Part shown: piece by piece, positions 1 through 8,348 of the stretch | Layout of the letters: each line of letters opens with the position of its first letter | Position numbering within the stretch: the stretch's first letter is position 1 | The notes under the pieces: generated by a model | What the model saw: the letters and a program-made list of their open reading frames with translations, nothing else | Database searches by the model: none | What the model was told of the DNA's origin: nothing | Made by a program: the position numbers and the translations under genes | DNA from: Pseudomonadota bacterium | Lineage (GTDB): Bacteria > Pseudomonadota > Gammaproteobacteria > Steroidobacterales > Woeseiaceae | NCBI GenBank assembly: GCA_022567295.1 | Contig: JADFHE010000002.1 | Coordinates: 119,982-156,598 of the forward strand | DNA length: 36,617 bases | Reading direction: 5' to 3'

Positions 1-1470
1 AAGCGATTCCAGCAACTCACAAAACGATGGCCATTCACTGCTCGACGCGGCTGGCGCACGAAAATCACGTAGTGACGAAAACAGATAATCACCGACTGCC
101 AGATGTTCAAAGCACCTCGCTGCATTCGCGGGGCCCATGCCTGGTAGCAACTTCAATACCCTGAAAGCCGCGACCTCGTTTTTCGGATTTTCGGCCCACT
201 TCAGGATAGCTAGAAAATCCTTGACGTGTGCCGCCTCAAGAAACTTCAGTCCACCGTACTTCACGTACGGGATATTTCGCCGTACCAGCTCAAGTTCGAG
301 TCGATCGCTGTGGTGCGAACCGCGGAACAACACTGCCTGGTCCTTGAGCTGCATGCCGAGTTCCCGATTTGCCAATATCGACTCGACAACGTACTCCACC
401 TCGGCATCGCCGTCTTCGACCGCGACGTACTGAGGCTTGCTGCCGCCGTTGCGTTCGGAAAACAGTTTCTTGCAGTATTGGCGTTCGCTTTCTGCAATGA
501 GGCAATTCGCGGTGTCCAGTACGGCCTGGGTCGAGCGATAATTCTGCTCCAGCGTAATGACCTGCGCCGACGGCACGTACTGATCGGGAAAGCCGAGAAT
601 ATTCTCAACTTCGGCAGCGCGAAAAGAATAAATTGATTGCGCATCATCACCAACAACTGTAATACCGCTGCCATCCGGTTTAAGCGCATTGAGAATTTGG
701 GCCTGTATCAGATTCGTATCCTGATACTCATCAACGAGAATATGATCAAACGACGCGCCAATTTGCTCGGCGAAATCATGCTCGGCAACCAGGTGGCTCC
801 AGTACAAAAGTAAATCGTCGTAGTCGAGCGTCTGACATTGCTGCTTGCGAAGTACGTAATGTCGAAAAAGTTCTGCTAACTCATCTGCCCAGTCGCAACA
901 CCATGGGTACGTCGTGTCGAGGGTCTCGGCCAAAGATCGCTGCGTGTTGACGCAGCGTGAGTAAATGGCAAGACAGGTATCCTTTTTGGGGAAACGGCGC
1001 GCGGTCCGCGTCAACTTCCGTTCGTGGCGAACGACATCCATGATATCCGCAGCATCGCCTCGATCGAGCACTGAGAATCCAGAATCCAGACCGAGATTGT
1101 GTGCAAAATGTCGTAACAACCGATTAGCGATCGAGTGAAACGTGCCGGACCACGGCAAGCCGCCTGCTGACAGCGGCGCCAACTGTTTGCCCGCTGCCCT
1201 GATGATCGATTCGACGCGCCTTGTCATCTCTTGCGACGCCCGGCGGGTAAATGTCAGCAACAGAATACGTTCCGGGCTAACGCCCGAGATCAGCAGATGG
1301 GCCACTCGGTGCGCGAGCATCATTGTCTTGCCCGTCCCCGCCCCGGCAATTACCAGCAGTGGCCCGGACGAAAAACCGCTGTCACAAGACTTTTCGCCGT
1401 ACTCAGCAGCTAAGCGTTGCGCCGGATTAAGCATTTCGAGATGATCAAAAGTCTGCTCGGCAACCCGCAT
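1..1470 (-). CDS. UvrD/Rep-family ATP-dependent DNA helicase (3' end cut by window)
   Basis: Superfamily 1A DNA helicase that unwinds DNA 3'-5' using ATP, probably in repair. The 490 codons inside the window are open to the left edge, so the C-terminal part is missing (UvrD/Rep proteins are usually 650-730 residues). Visible motifs in order: Q-motif-like LNPAQR (14-19), Walker A AGAGTGKT (42-49), LTFTRRAS (motif Ia), DEYQDT (about 246-251, Walker B), GDDAQSIYSFRAA (about 270-282, motif III) and LEQNYRS (about 306-312, motif IV). The FTRRA variant suggests a UvrD paralogue rather than canonical UvrD, so no symbol is given. The ATG at 1470 follows GAGG with good spacing. It lies 47 bp downstream of the alpha/beta hydrolase gene and has its own promoter-like sequence with a LexA-like box. 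Family assignment is certain; the exact subtype is not. Confidence 0.93.
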   Translation of the reverse strand, partial: MRVAEQTFDHLEMLNPAQRLAAEYGEKSCDSGFSSGPLLVIAGAGTGKTMMLAHRVAHLLISGVSPERILLLTFTRRASQEMTRRVESIIRAAGKQLAPLSAGGLPWSGTFHSIANRLLRHFAHNLGLDSGFSVLDRGDAADIMDVVRHERKLTRTARRFPKKDTCLAIYSRCVNTQRSLAETLDTTYPWCCDWADELAELFRHYVLRKQQCQTLDYDDLLLYWSHLVAEHDFAEQIGASFDHILVDEYQDTNLIQAQILNALKPDGSGITVVGDDAQSIYSFRAAEVENILGFPDQYVPSAQVITLEQNYRSTQAVLDTANCLIAESERQYCKKLFSERNGGSKPQYVAVEDGDAEVEYVVESILANRELGMQLKDQAVLFRGSHHSDRLELELVRRNIPYVKYGGLKFLEAAHVKDFLAILKWAENPKNEVAAFRVLKLLPGMGPANAARCFEHLAVGDYLFSSLRDFRAPAASSSEWPSFCELLESL

Positions 1471-1487
1471 GCCAGATCCTCGCAAAA

Positions 1488-1507
1488 GTATGTATTTTTA
1501 TACAGTA
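1488..1507 (-). promoter_or_regulatory. LexA-like SOS box overlapping the helicase promoter
   Basis: Read on the minus strand, the core is CTGTATAAAAATACAT (1490-1505), which matches the gammaproteobacterial LexA pattern CTGT-N8-ACAG at all but the final base and has the typical AT-rich centre. It is 20 bp upstream of the helicase ATG. It overlaps a possible -10 (TATAAA, 1497-1502) with TTGTAA (1518-1523) as a -35 at a short 15 bp spacing. E. coli uvrD is itself a LexA target, so SOS control fits the gene. Binding has not been shown. Confidence 0.6.
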
Positions 1508-1517
1508 CTGGATATAT

Positions 1518-2399
1518 TTACAAGGGTTTTTGCAGAAAACGTTCAATTTGTTCAGCAAGGATCTGCGGCGCTTCGAAGTGAATCATATGGCCGGACCCAA
1601 CTATGCAGCACGACTGCGCGTCCGGAAACGGTAATGACCTCGGGCCTTCCATAGGCCCTGCAAAAGAACTCTGATCACCGTAAATCAACAAGATCGCGGC
1701 GCTGATTCTTTCCCAACACGCCTCGGCCTCGGCGCGTCGGTAAAGGACCGGGTTCGGCAATTTGTGATTGGGATCCGCACGCAGACGAACCATGCCATCG
1801 GCCTCTTCGCGGGCCCATTCCCGAGCAACAAACTCAGCCTGCAGCTGGCTGATGCCGGGGCTGCGCTTTTTGATCCTTCGCGCCAGACTGCCGAAATCCG
1901 GGTAGTCTGCGAATGTCGGGCCAGCTTGCCTGGATTCTATCCAATCACGATATCGCTGCGGTGCCTCAGCCGGATCCGAGTCGTTCAACCCGAACCCCTC
2001 GATATTGATGAGTGCGCTGACTCGCTCCGGCATCGTACCGGCATAAAGCGAAGCGATATTGCCCCCCATACTATGACCCACCAGTCTGACGGGTGCATCA
2101 GGCGAGTAGTGCGCCAGTAATTCATGCAGGTCCGCCAGATAGTCAGGAAACCAGTAAGCGTCGCTGCGATATGTTGTACGACCAAAGCCTCGCCAGTCGG
2201 GCGCGACAATTCGCCACCCGGACGCCAGAGCGTCCACAACAAACTGAAACGTGGAGCCTGTATCGGCCCAGCCATGCAGGTAAAAAAATAGTGGTGCATT
2301 TTCGTCGCCCCACTCATAGACGCAATACTCGACGCCCCGAACGGGCAGCACGCGTTCTCGTCTGACTATTGCGGCTTTGTAGTTACCAAAATTTGGCAT
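1518..2399 (-). CDS. Alpha/beta-fold hydrolase
   Basis: Predicted cytoplasmic serine hydrolase of 293 residues with no signal peptide; the substrate is unknown. It has the canonical alpha/beta hydrolase layout: an oxyanion-hole LHGW (41-44), DWRGFGRT after strand 4, nucleophile elbow GHSMGG with Ser110, a likely acid Asp242 in IYGDQ, and the catalytic His271 in GSGHMIHFEAP. The cap-domain region lies between about 135 and 225. The ATG at 2399 has no strong Shine-Dalgarno sequence. A 6-bp inverted repeat (GCTGTC/GACAGC, 2415-2428) sits just upstream. The helicase gene follows 47 bp downstream on the same strand. Members of this family include esterases, haloalkane dehalogenases and epoxide hydrolases; the nucleophile is Ser, which favours an esterase-like activity. 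Confidence 0.9.
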   Translation of the reverse strand: MPNFGNYKAAIVRRERVLPVRGVEYCVYEWGDENAPLFFYLHGWADTGSTFQFVVDALASGWRIVAPDWRGFGRTTYRSDAYWFPDYLADLHELLAHYSPDAPVRLVGHSMGGNIASLYAGTMPERVSALINIEGFGLNDSDPAEAPQRYRDWIESRQAGPTFADYPDFGSLARRIKKRSPGISQLQAEFVAREWAREEADGMVRLRADPNHKLPNPVLYRRAEAEACWERISAAILLIYGDQSSFAGPMEGPRSLPFPDAQSCCIVGSGHMIHFEAPQILAEQIERFLQKPL

Positions 2400-2433
2400 T
2401 GTTGATTCTGTGACGCTGTCCCGACAGCACTCA

Positions 2434-2462
2434 TTACTATGTTACGTCAGGTCGTGTATAAA
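2434..2462 (+). promoter_or_regulatory. Possible sigma-70 promoter for the SLC13-type permease
   Basis: TATAAA at 2457-2462 is a good -10 element. The hexamer TTACTA at 2434-2439 lies exactly 17 bp upstream but matches the -35 consensus at only three positions. It is in the only intergenic space upstream of the permease gene. Confidence 0.3.
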
Positions 2463-2510
2463 CAGCATGATTCCAACTATTGATCCTGCAGTACGCCAAA
2501 GAATGACACC

Positions 2511-4871
2511 ATGACGTTCGAGATCGCGCTGGTCCTGGGCATATTGGTTATCTCGCTGGTACTTTTTATCAGCGAAGTAATCCGTATGGACCTTGTCGCA
2601 TTGCTCGTGCTCGGCGCGCTTGCTGTCACCGGACTGGTTGACTCAAATCAGGCATTCGCTGGTTTCAGCAACGCCGCTGTTATTACGGTCTGGGCAATGT
2701 TCATCCTCAGCGAGGGTCTGACCCGGACCGGTATTGCGGACATTATCGGCCGGCAGGTCATGCGGCTCGGCGGCAATCGCGAAGCGACTTTGATCTTCGT
2801 CGTCATGATTACCGGCGCCGTACTATCTGCCTTCATGAACAACATTGGTGTCGCGGCACTCATGCTCCCGGTCGTCGTCGAAGTTGCCCGAAGAACCGGC
2901 GTAGCGGCGTCCCGGTTACTGATGCCGCTTGCTTATTCGACCTTGCTTGGCGGGCTCATGACCTTGATCGGCACGCCCCCAAACCTTTTGATAAGCGAAT
3001 CACTGGTGCTTGGTGGGCATGAGCCATTCGCACTTTTTGACTTCGCACCGCTGGGCGGCATAGTCATGGTCGTCGGCGTATTGTTTGTGGTGCTGGGCGG
3101 TCGATTCCTGTTGCCCAAGGTGAGCCCCAAACACGACAAGCATGTCAGCCAGCGCAGCCTGCGTTCGCAGTACAAGTTGCAGGAACGCACATTCGTGATG
3201 CATGTGCCCATGGACTCGGTGCTGGTCGGCAAGACGCTTGCCGAAACTCGTATCGGTGCATCGACGGGTTTGATCATTCTGTCGTTGTTTCGCAGTGGCC
3301 GAAGTGAAACGTTGCCCGGACGGCAGACCGTCATTCGTGGTGGCGACGGGCTGTTGGTACAGGGGCGCATCGATCAGTTTCGCGAGCTGCGGCGCTGGAG
3401 CGATCTGGTCATCGAACGCGAAGCGCCAGTCCTGAAATCCATGGTCGCATCAAAAGTCGTGTACGCCGCCGTCACGATTACCGACGGATCGCCGGTCGTA
3501 TCGGAGTTGATACGTCATGCCGCATTTCGGACCCGGTTCGATGTGGCCGTCGTCGGTATCCTGCGCAAAGGCGGTTACCGCTTTACAAACCTTGCCTACG
3601 TACCCATTAAGGCTGGCGACCAAATTCTGGTGCAGGGTGAAGTTGAGGCTATCGCTCATCTCGAGAAATTCCCGGACTTTCAGGACGTCGAAATTTATTC
3701 ACCGGAACAGCTCCGGGAGACTTATCACACAGACGAGCGGATGTTTGTCGTCAGACTGCCCAAAGAAAGCGATCTCGCCGGGGAAACACTGAAGAAAAGT
3801 CGCCTGGCCGACGTATTCGACTTTCGTGTTCTCGCTGTGTTTCGCGATGGCGAGCTCAAGGTCATGCCACGCGGCAGTGAAGTATTGCTCGGGGGTGATC
3901 TACTGCTCATTGAAGGCCAACAAAGTGATCTCGACGTCTTGCGCGGCATGCAGGAGCTTGAGATTGACACCAAGGTACCCGGCAACCTCGGCGCTTTCGA
4001 GTCTGCACGATTGACCCTGATGGATGCGACGCTGGACCCGCGAACCTCGTTAGCCGGAAGAACAGTTGGTGAGCTGAACTTTCGTGAGCGCTATGGCATA
4101 GAGCTGGCCGGCATATGGCGAGAGGGCGATACGATCGGCACCGAGCTGGCCGACGAACGATTACAGATCGGCGACGCGCTGCTGCTACTGGGCCCTCGCG
4201 ACCGCCTGCAACTCCTGTCATCGGACCCGGATTTTCTGATCCTTACGCCACTCGGGCAAGCACCGCCCGACACGCGAAGAGCGCCGCTGGCGGCATTGAT
4301 AATGGCAGCCGTCGTCGGCACCGTGATGGCAGGCTATGCACCTATCTCGGTTGCTGCTGTGATCGGCGGCACAATTATGGTTCTGACTGGCTGCCTGAAC
4401 ATGGAACAGGCTTATCGAGCCATCGACTGGCGAGCTATTTTCCTGATAGCTGGTATGTTGCCGCTCGGCACGGCTATGCAGGAAAGTGGGGCCGCCATCT
4501 ATCTCGCGAATCAAGTAATGGACCTGCTCGGTGACGCCGGTCCATGGCCTGTCATCATGGGCCTCTATATATTGACGGCGATGGCGACAATGATTATCCC
4601 GACTGCCGCACTGGTGGTTCTTATGTCGCCAATCGTGTTGTCGGCCATGTCCGAAATGGGGCTACAACCCGAAACGGCGATGATGGCCATTGCGGTGGCA
4701 GCATCCGCAAGTTTCACCAGCCCGATATCGCATCCAGCCAATATTCTGGTTATGGGTCCGGGCGGTTACCGGTTTGTTGACTACCTTAAGGTTGGCGTGC
4801 CGTTGACCATTGTCGTATTTATCACGGTAATGATTCTGCTGCCGATACTGTGGCCACTGGCGCCAATATAG
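2511..4871 (+). CDS. SLC13-type anion/sulfate permease with four RCK_C-like (TrkA-C) repeats
   Basis: Inner-membrane transporter of 786 residues, likely moving a divalent anion such as sulfate or a dicarboxylate with Na+ or H+. About 200 residues of N-terminal membrane segments carry the two signature re-entrant motifs SAFMNNIGVAALMLP and LIGTPPNLLIS. A long cytoplasmic insert of roughly 350 residues follows, then C-terminal membrane segments with the mirrored SASFTSPISHPANIL motif. The insert reads as four RCK_C-like units (about 226-300, 315-395, 411-485 and 499-575), each with a hydrophobic strand, a GKTL/GETL/GRTV-like turn and a closing GD-LLL(V)-G strand. Related bacterial proteins such as E. 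coli YfbS are near 600 residues and have two. The flavoprotein gene follows 34 bp downstream. The substrate cannot be told from sequence. Confidence 0.93.
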   Translation: MTFEIALVLGILVISLVLFISEVIRMDLVALLVLGALAVTGLVDSNQAFAGFSNAAVITVWAMFILSEGLTRTGIADIIGRQVMRLGGNREATLIFVVMITGAVLSAFMNNIGVAALMLPVVVEVARRTGVAASRLLMPLAYSTLLGGLMTLIGTPPNLLISESLVLGGHEPFALFDFAPLGGIVMVVGVLFVVLGGRFLLPKVSPKHDKHVSQRSLRSQYKLQERTFVMHVPMDSVLVGKTLAETRIGASTGLIILSLFRSGRSETLPGRQTVIRGGDGLLVQGRIDQFRELRRWSDLVIEREAPVLKSMVASKVVYAAVTITDGSPVVSELIRHAAFRTRFDVAVVGILRKGGYRFTNLAYVPIKAGDQILVQGEVEAIAHLEKFPDFQDVEIYSPEQLRETYHTDERMFVVRLPKESDLAGETLKKSRLADVFDFRVLAVFRDGELKVMPRGSEVLLGGDLLLIEGQQSDLDVLRGMQELEIDTKVPGNLGAFESARLTLMDATLDPRTSLAGRTVGELNFRERYGIELAGIWREGDTIGTELADERLQIGDALLLLGPRDRLQLLSSDPDFLILTPLGQAPPDTRRAPLAALIMAAVVGTVMAGYAPISVAAVIGGTIMVLTGCLNMEQAYRAIDWRAIFLIAGMLPLGTAMQESGAAIYLANQVMDLLGDAGPWPVIMGLYILTAMATMIIPTAALVVLMSPIVLSAMSEMGLQPETAMMAIAVAASASFTSPISHPANILVMGPGGYRFVDYLKVGVPLTIVVFITVMILLPILWPLAPI

Positions 4872-4905
4872 CCAAAGACCACTTAAGCAAATCTGGAGAC
4901 TATAG

Positions 4906-6123
4906 GTGATCGAAAGAGTCGTCATTGCAGGTGCTGGCCACGCAGCCGGGCAGACTATTGCAACACTCAAGAAACAGAAGTTTGCGGGAGAAATTGTGCT
5001 TATCGGCGATGAACCCTATCTGCCTTATCAGCGGCCACCGCTGTCAAAGAAATTCTTGTCGGGAGACTTGTCCGCGGAACGTTTGCACGTCAAACCTGAA
5101 AGTTTCTACAGCGATCCGAAGATAGAGGTGCGCCTGGAGACCCCGATTGTAGCCATTGATCGCGATAGCAAGACGCTGCGAACAGTGCATGGCGACAGTG
5201 TTTCGTACGACAAGCTCGTACTCGCGTTGGGGTCGCGGGTTCGCCGACTGTCAATTGACGGAGCCGATCTGGATGGGGTGCACTACTTACGCACAATCGC
5301 TGACGTCAACAGTATCCGTGCCGAATTGAAGAACCGTAAGCACGCCGTTATCATCGGCGCCGGCTACATCGGTCTTGAGGTCGCTGCGGTTATCCGCCAG
5401 CTGGGCCTCGACGTTACTGTCGTAGAAATGGCTGATCGAGTGATGAGTCGCGTAGTCTCGGCAGAAATTTCTGATTTCTATCAGATCGAGCACACAAGTC
5501 ACGGCGTCAAGTTGCGACTGTCGACGGGCATTACGGCCTTCCGCGGCAGTGGCCGCATCAATGCTGTTGAGATTGCGGACGGAGAACAGGTTCCTGCGGA
5601 TTTCGCCGTTGTTGGTGTCGGCATCGTCCCGAATACCGAGCTCGCGGCCGACGCCGGACTTGTCGTTGACGATGGCATCGTCGTTGACGACCAGTGTCAG
5701 ACCAACGACTCGAATATTTATGCAGTCGGCGATTGCACTGCGCACCCGAACGCAATCTACAATCGGCAATTACGGCTGGAGTCCGTACACAACGCGCTGG
5801 AACAGGCAAAAACCGCAGCGAGTAATATCTGTGGCAACGAAGCTCACTACTCCCAGGTACCCTGGTTCTGGTCCGATCAATACGATCTGAAGTTGCAAAT
5901 TGCAGGACTTTCGACAGGCTATGATGACGTAATCATACGAGGAAATCCCGCAGATAGGTCGTTCGCGTGCCTGTACCTGAAAGACGGGTGTCTTATTGCG
6001 ACGGATGCGGTAAATTCGCCCAGAGACTTCTTGCAATCGAAGGTACTCATCGCCGGGCAGTTACGAATCGATCGCGACAAACTTGCGGATGCCAATGTGC
6101 AGCTTAAAGATCTATTGAAGTAG
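4906..6123 (+). CDS. FAD-dependent NAD(P)H:ferredoxin/rubredoxin reductase family protein
   Basis: Cytoplasmic flavoprotein of 405 residues resembling the reductase component of dioxygenase and P450 systems (putidaredoxin, rubredoxin and BphA4-type reductases), which passes electrons from NAD(P)H through FAD to a small iron-sulfur protein. Two dinucleotide folds are visible: GAGHAAG (9-15) for FAD and GAGYIGLEV (about 151-159) for NAD(P)H. The PYQRPPLSKKFL segment and the ALGSR motif are typical of the family. The FAD-contacting AVGDC is at about 273-277, followed by a C-terminal reductase domain with VPWFWSDQYD. The GTG start at 4906 is supported by GGAG at good spacing. No ferredoxin or oxygenase partner is in the window, so the electron acceptor is unknown. 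Confidence 0.93.
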   Translation: MIERVVIAGAGHAAGQTIATLKKQKFAGEIVLIGDEPYLPYQRPPLSKKFLSGDLSAERLHVKPESFYSDPKIEVRLETPIVAIDRDSKTLRTVHGDSVSYDKLVLALGSRVRRLSIDGADLDGVHYLRTIADVNSIRAELKNRKHAVIIGAGYIGLEVAAVIRQLGLDVTVVEMADRVMSRVVSAEISDFYQIEHTSHGVKLRLSTGITAFRGSGRINAVEIADGEQVPADFAVVGVGIVPNTELAADAGLVVDDGIVVDDQCQTNDSNIYAVGDCTAHPNAIYNRQLRLESVHNALEQAKTAASNICGNEAHYSQVPWFWSDQYDLKLQIAGLSTGYDDVIIRGNPADRSFACLYLKDGCLIATDAVNSPRDFLQSKVLIAGQLRIDRDKLADANVQLKDLLK

Positions 6124-6129
6124 TGTGGC

Positions 6130-6825
6130 TTACTCATCGTCCGCGGCGGATTCGGACGGCAACTCAATTATCAGTCGCCCTTCGGCCGCTACCAGTCCAT
6201 TGTCTACTCGCCATGCAAGCACCGACAGCGATTCGAGACCGAGCATTACGTTTCCTGCAAATTCGCCCGAACCGCCCGTTACCTTGGCGGTGCGCAGCGC
6301 CCCCGGCCCGGACGTCATATTGCCAAGCCAGACTCCCGTCCATGTATTCGCCGAGCTACGATAAGCGGGGAGCATAATATCGCGCAAATAGTTCCAGTAA
6401 TTTTCGGTCTGTTCGATGAACATGGCGCCCCTGCCCGGCAAATACACATACCAGATGCTGTCAACCAGTGCCCGGCCCGAGAATAGCCACGTTTCTTCGG
6501 ATGCGGATGAAATCTTGATGCCTAGTCCAGCCGCCTGATTTCGTCCATCCAGTAGTACGGTTACCATTGCGCTCGTCTGTCTTATTGATTTCTCCCAGAG
6601 CCACGCCACCTTTTCCGGATAGGGATCGACTCGCGAATCACCGTCGTTGGTCAATAGAATGCTGCCGGAGGCAACGGCAGAGAAGCCAAGGGTCACAGTC
6701 GGCGCGTCTGTAATCGATAGCGGCGAGACTCCCTGCCGACCAACGAACGGGTTATAAGCCACAGCGGCGGCAAACAATGTGACCCCTGCCAGGAAACCGA
6801 TCATCGCAGCGACGATGTATTTCAT
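6130..6825 (-). CDS. Membrane-anchored protein of unknown function (second of a tandem pair)
   Basis: Unrecognised protein of 231 residues. Residues 5-25 form one hydrophobic segment (signal anchor or uncleaved signal peptide), so the rest is probably periplasmic. No known domain is recognised. It contains an LPGRGAMF segment around residue 131 that matches LPARGSLF at a similar position in the gene immediately upstream, and both have a similar N-terminal anchor, so the two look like diverged paralogues. The start codon overlaps the upstream stop by four bases (ATGA), indicating translational coupling. It ends six bases from the stop of the convergent flavoprotein gene with no terminator hairpin visible between them. 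Confidence 0.75.
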   Translation of the reverse strand: MKYIVAAMIGFLAGVTLFAAAVAYNPFVGRQGVSPLSITDAPTVTLGFSAVASGSILLTNDGDSRVDPYPEKVAWLWEKSIRQTSAMVTVLLDGRNQAAGLGIKISSASEETWLFSGRALVDSIWYVYLPGRGAMFIEQTENYWNYLRDIMLPAYRSSANTWTGVWLGNMTSGPGALRTAKVTGGSGEFAGNVMLGLESLSVLAWRVDNGLVAAEGRLIIELPSESAADDE

Positions 6826-7394
6826 TCGACTGGTTCCGCTCGACCTACATAGGTTGCCGAAAGCTCAATGCGGCCAGCCGGTTCATCTTCTGCACCGGAC
6901 GTATCAGACACCCAGCGTTCCGAAACAAACCCCGTTAATGGCTCGAACTCGCGTGTACCAGCGCGTATCGGGCCGATACGGTAAGCACCCTCCGGCGGAT
7001 TTGGATCCATAGTGACGAACAACGATCCCCGCGCCGGCAAATGGATAATCCAGTCCACGACACCTGATTCGTCTTCCTTTGCCACCGTTCGGGCAGCAAC
7101 GCCCACCACCGTATCGCGCGCGTTGCGTATCTTGAATATGTCCGCGCTGACCTGGGCGAGAACCTCGTCCTCCGGCCATTCGAGCGCGCGAGGCAGCGGT
7201 GATGCCTGGCCCGGCGCGCCAACCATCACCCGATCCATCGGGAGGTTGATGTGGAAAGACTCCACATTGCCCCCATTGGGAGACACCGAGATGATCGAAT
7301 TCTCACGGTGTTGATCCACCGCGGGAATCGTATACAGCGCCACGGCTGCAGCCACGATACCCAGCAATATTCCAATCAAGAATGTCTTTATCAA
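6822..7394 (-). CDS. Membrane-anchored protein of unknown function (first of a tandem pair)
   Basis: Unrecognised protein of 190 residues. A single N-terminal hydrophobic stretch (about residues 3-22) predicts a signal anchor with a periplasmic body. The segment WIIHLPARGSLFV (about 122-134) is echoed in the downstream gene, which overlaps it by four bases. The C-terminal part is acidic and beta-strand rich by eye. There are no cysteines to suggest disulfides or a lipoprotein box. The two genes form a small operon transcribed away from the sulfotransferase gene, with about 200 bp of divergent intergenic DNA upstream. No function is proposed. Confidence 0.75.
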   Translation of the reverse strand: MIKTFLIGILLGIVAAAVALYTIPAVDQHRENSIISVSPNGGNVESFHINLPMDRVMVGAPGQASPLPRALEWPEDEVLAQVSADIFKIRNARDTVVGVAARTVAKEDESGVVDWIIHLPARGSLFVTMDPNPPEGAYRIGPIRAGTREFEPLTGFVSERWVSDTSGAEDEPAGRIELSATYVGRAEPVE

Positions 7395-7595
7395 AACGCT
7401 TCTGCCGCCCGATAATACGCAGGCAAATTCCGGCTATTGGGGCAAGTTTAGTTAAATTGGACCTGCCGCCACAATGACTACAGGCTATTTTGTGACCCAG
7501 TGCACAACAATACATCCTCAGGGGCGCCCATTTGCCAGAAATGTCGGTCCCGGTACAATTCGGCAGCCTTCATGAATTCGGCGGAATAAAGCACG

Positions 7596-8348
7596 ATGAC
7601 TAAGCCAATCTGCCTGTGGTCCGGGCCACGCAACGTCTCAACTGCTTTGATGTACAGCTTTGCGCAGCTGCCCGGTCTGCAGGTCATCGATGAACCGTTG
7701 TATGGCCATTACCTGCGCGTTAGCGGTGCCATGCACCCCGGCCGCCAGCAGATCATGGACGCGATGAACTGCGATGGCAACGTCGTCATGAAGGAATTGT
7801 TGCTGCGCCAGGCCGTTGACTCATCCGAACGCCTGTTTATCAAGCACATGGCCCACCATCTGTTACAGCTGGATCTCGATTTTCTGCGCTCGACCAGCAA
7901 CATTTTTCTGCTGCGCGACCCGCGAGAAATGTTGCCATCATTAACCATCCAGTTACCTCATGCCACACTGTCGGACACAGGGCTTAAGCGCCAGTGGGAA
8001 CTATTCAGTGACCTCCTGCAGGCGGGCCAGCGCCCCATTATCCTTGACTCGCGGGAACTGCTGCTCGATCCGCGAGCGATTTTGCGGGAGCTCTGCTCCC
8101 GTCTCGACCTTGAATTCGATACACGCATGCTGACGTGGGATGCTGGTCCGCGCGCCGAAGACGGCGTCTGGGCTCCGCATTGGTATCACGCAGTCCACCA
8201 GAGTACCGGTTTCGCGCCCTATGAATGCAAACCAGAATTTCCGGACCATTTACAATCGCTGCTAAGCGACTGTACTCCCTGGTACGAAAGACTTTATGAA
8301 CACGCACTGCGGCCGACGCAGCGGGAGATACCCTTTGAAACTTCCTGA
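7596..8348 (+). CDS. Sulfotransferase-family (P-loop) protein
   Basis: Predicted cytoplasmic protein of 250 residues. The N-terminal WSGPRNVSTALM (8-19) is a variant of the 5'-phosphosulfate-binding loop of PAPS-dependent sulfotransferases (SGPRxxST). A second conserved block, FLLRDPREMLPS (about 103-114), corresponds to the 3'-phosphate-binding RDPR region. This small family often lies next to class IV aminotransferase genes, as here, where the next gene overlaps its end by 14 bp. That context suggests a shared pathway, but neither the sulfate acceptor nor true sulfotransfer can be read from sequence. The ATG at 7596 has GGCGGA a little upstream. Confidence 0.85.
   Translation: MTKPICLWSGPRNVSTALMYSFAQLPGLQVIDEPLYGHYLRVSGAMHPGRQQIMDAMNCDGNVVMKELLLRQAVDSSERLFIKHMAHHLLQLDLDFLRSTSNIFLLRDPREMLPSLTIQLPHATLSDTGLKRQWELFSDLLQAGQRPIILDSRELLLDPRAILRELCSRLDLEFDTRMLTWDAGPRAEDGVWAPHWYHAVHQSTGFAPYECKPEFPDHLQSLLSDCTPWYERLYEHALRPTQREIPFETS

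Noticed and set aside
2415..2428. Inverted repeat GCTGTC-CC-GACAGC upstream of the hydrolase gene
   Set aside because: Short arms, no second copy and no regulator nearby; listed only as a note in the hydrolase entry.
4115..4534. 139-residue open frame inside the permease gene in another frame
   Set aside because: Lies entirely within the well-supported SLC13 coding region, has no recognisable domain and has the Arg-rich shadow composition of the alternate frame.
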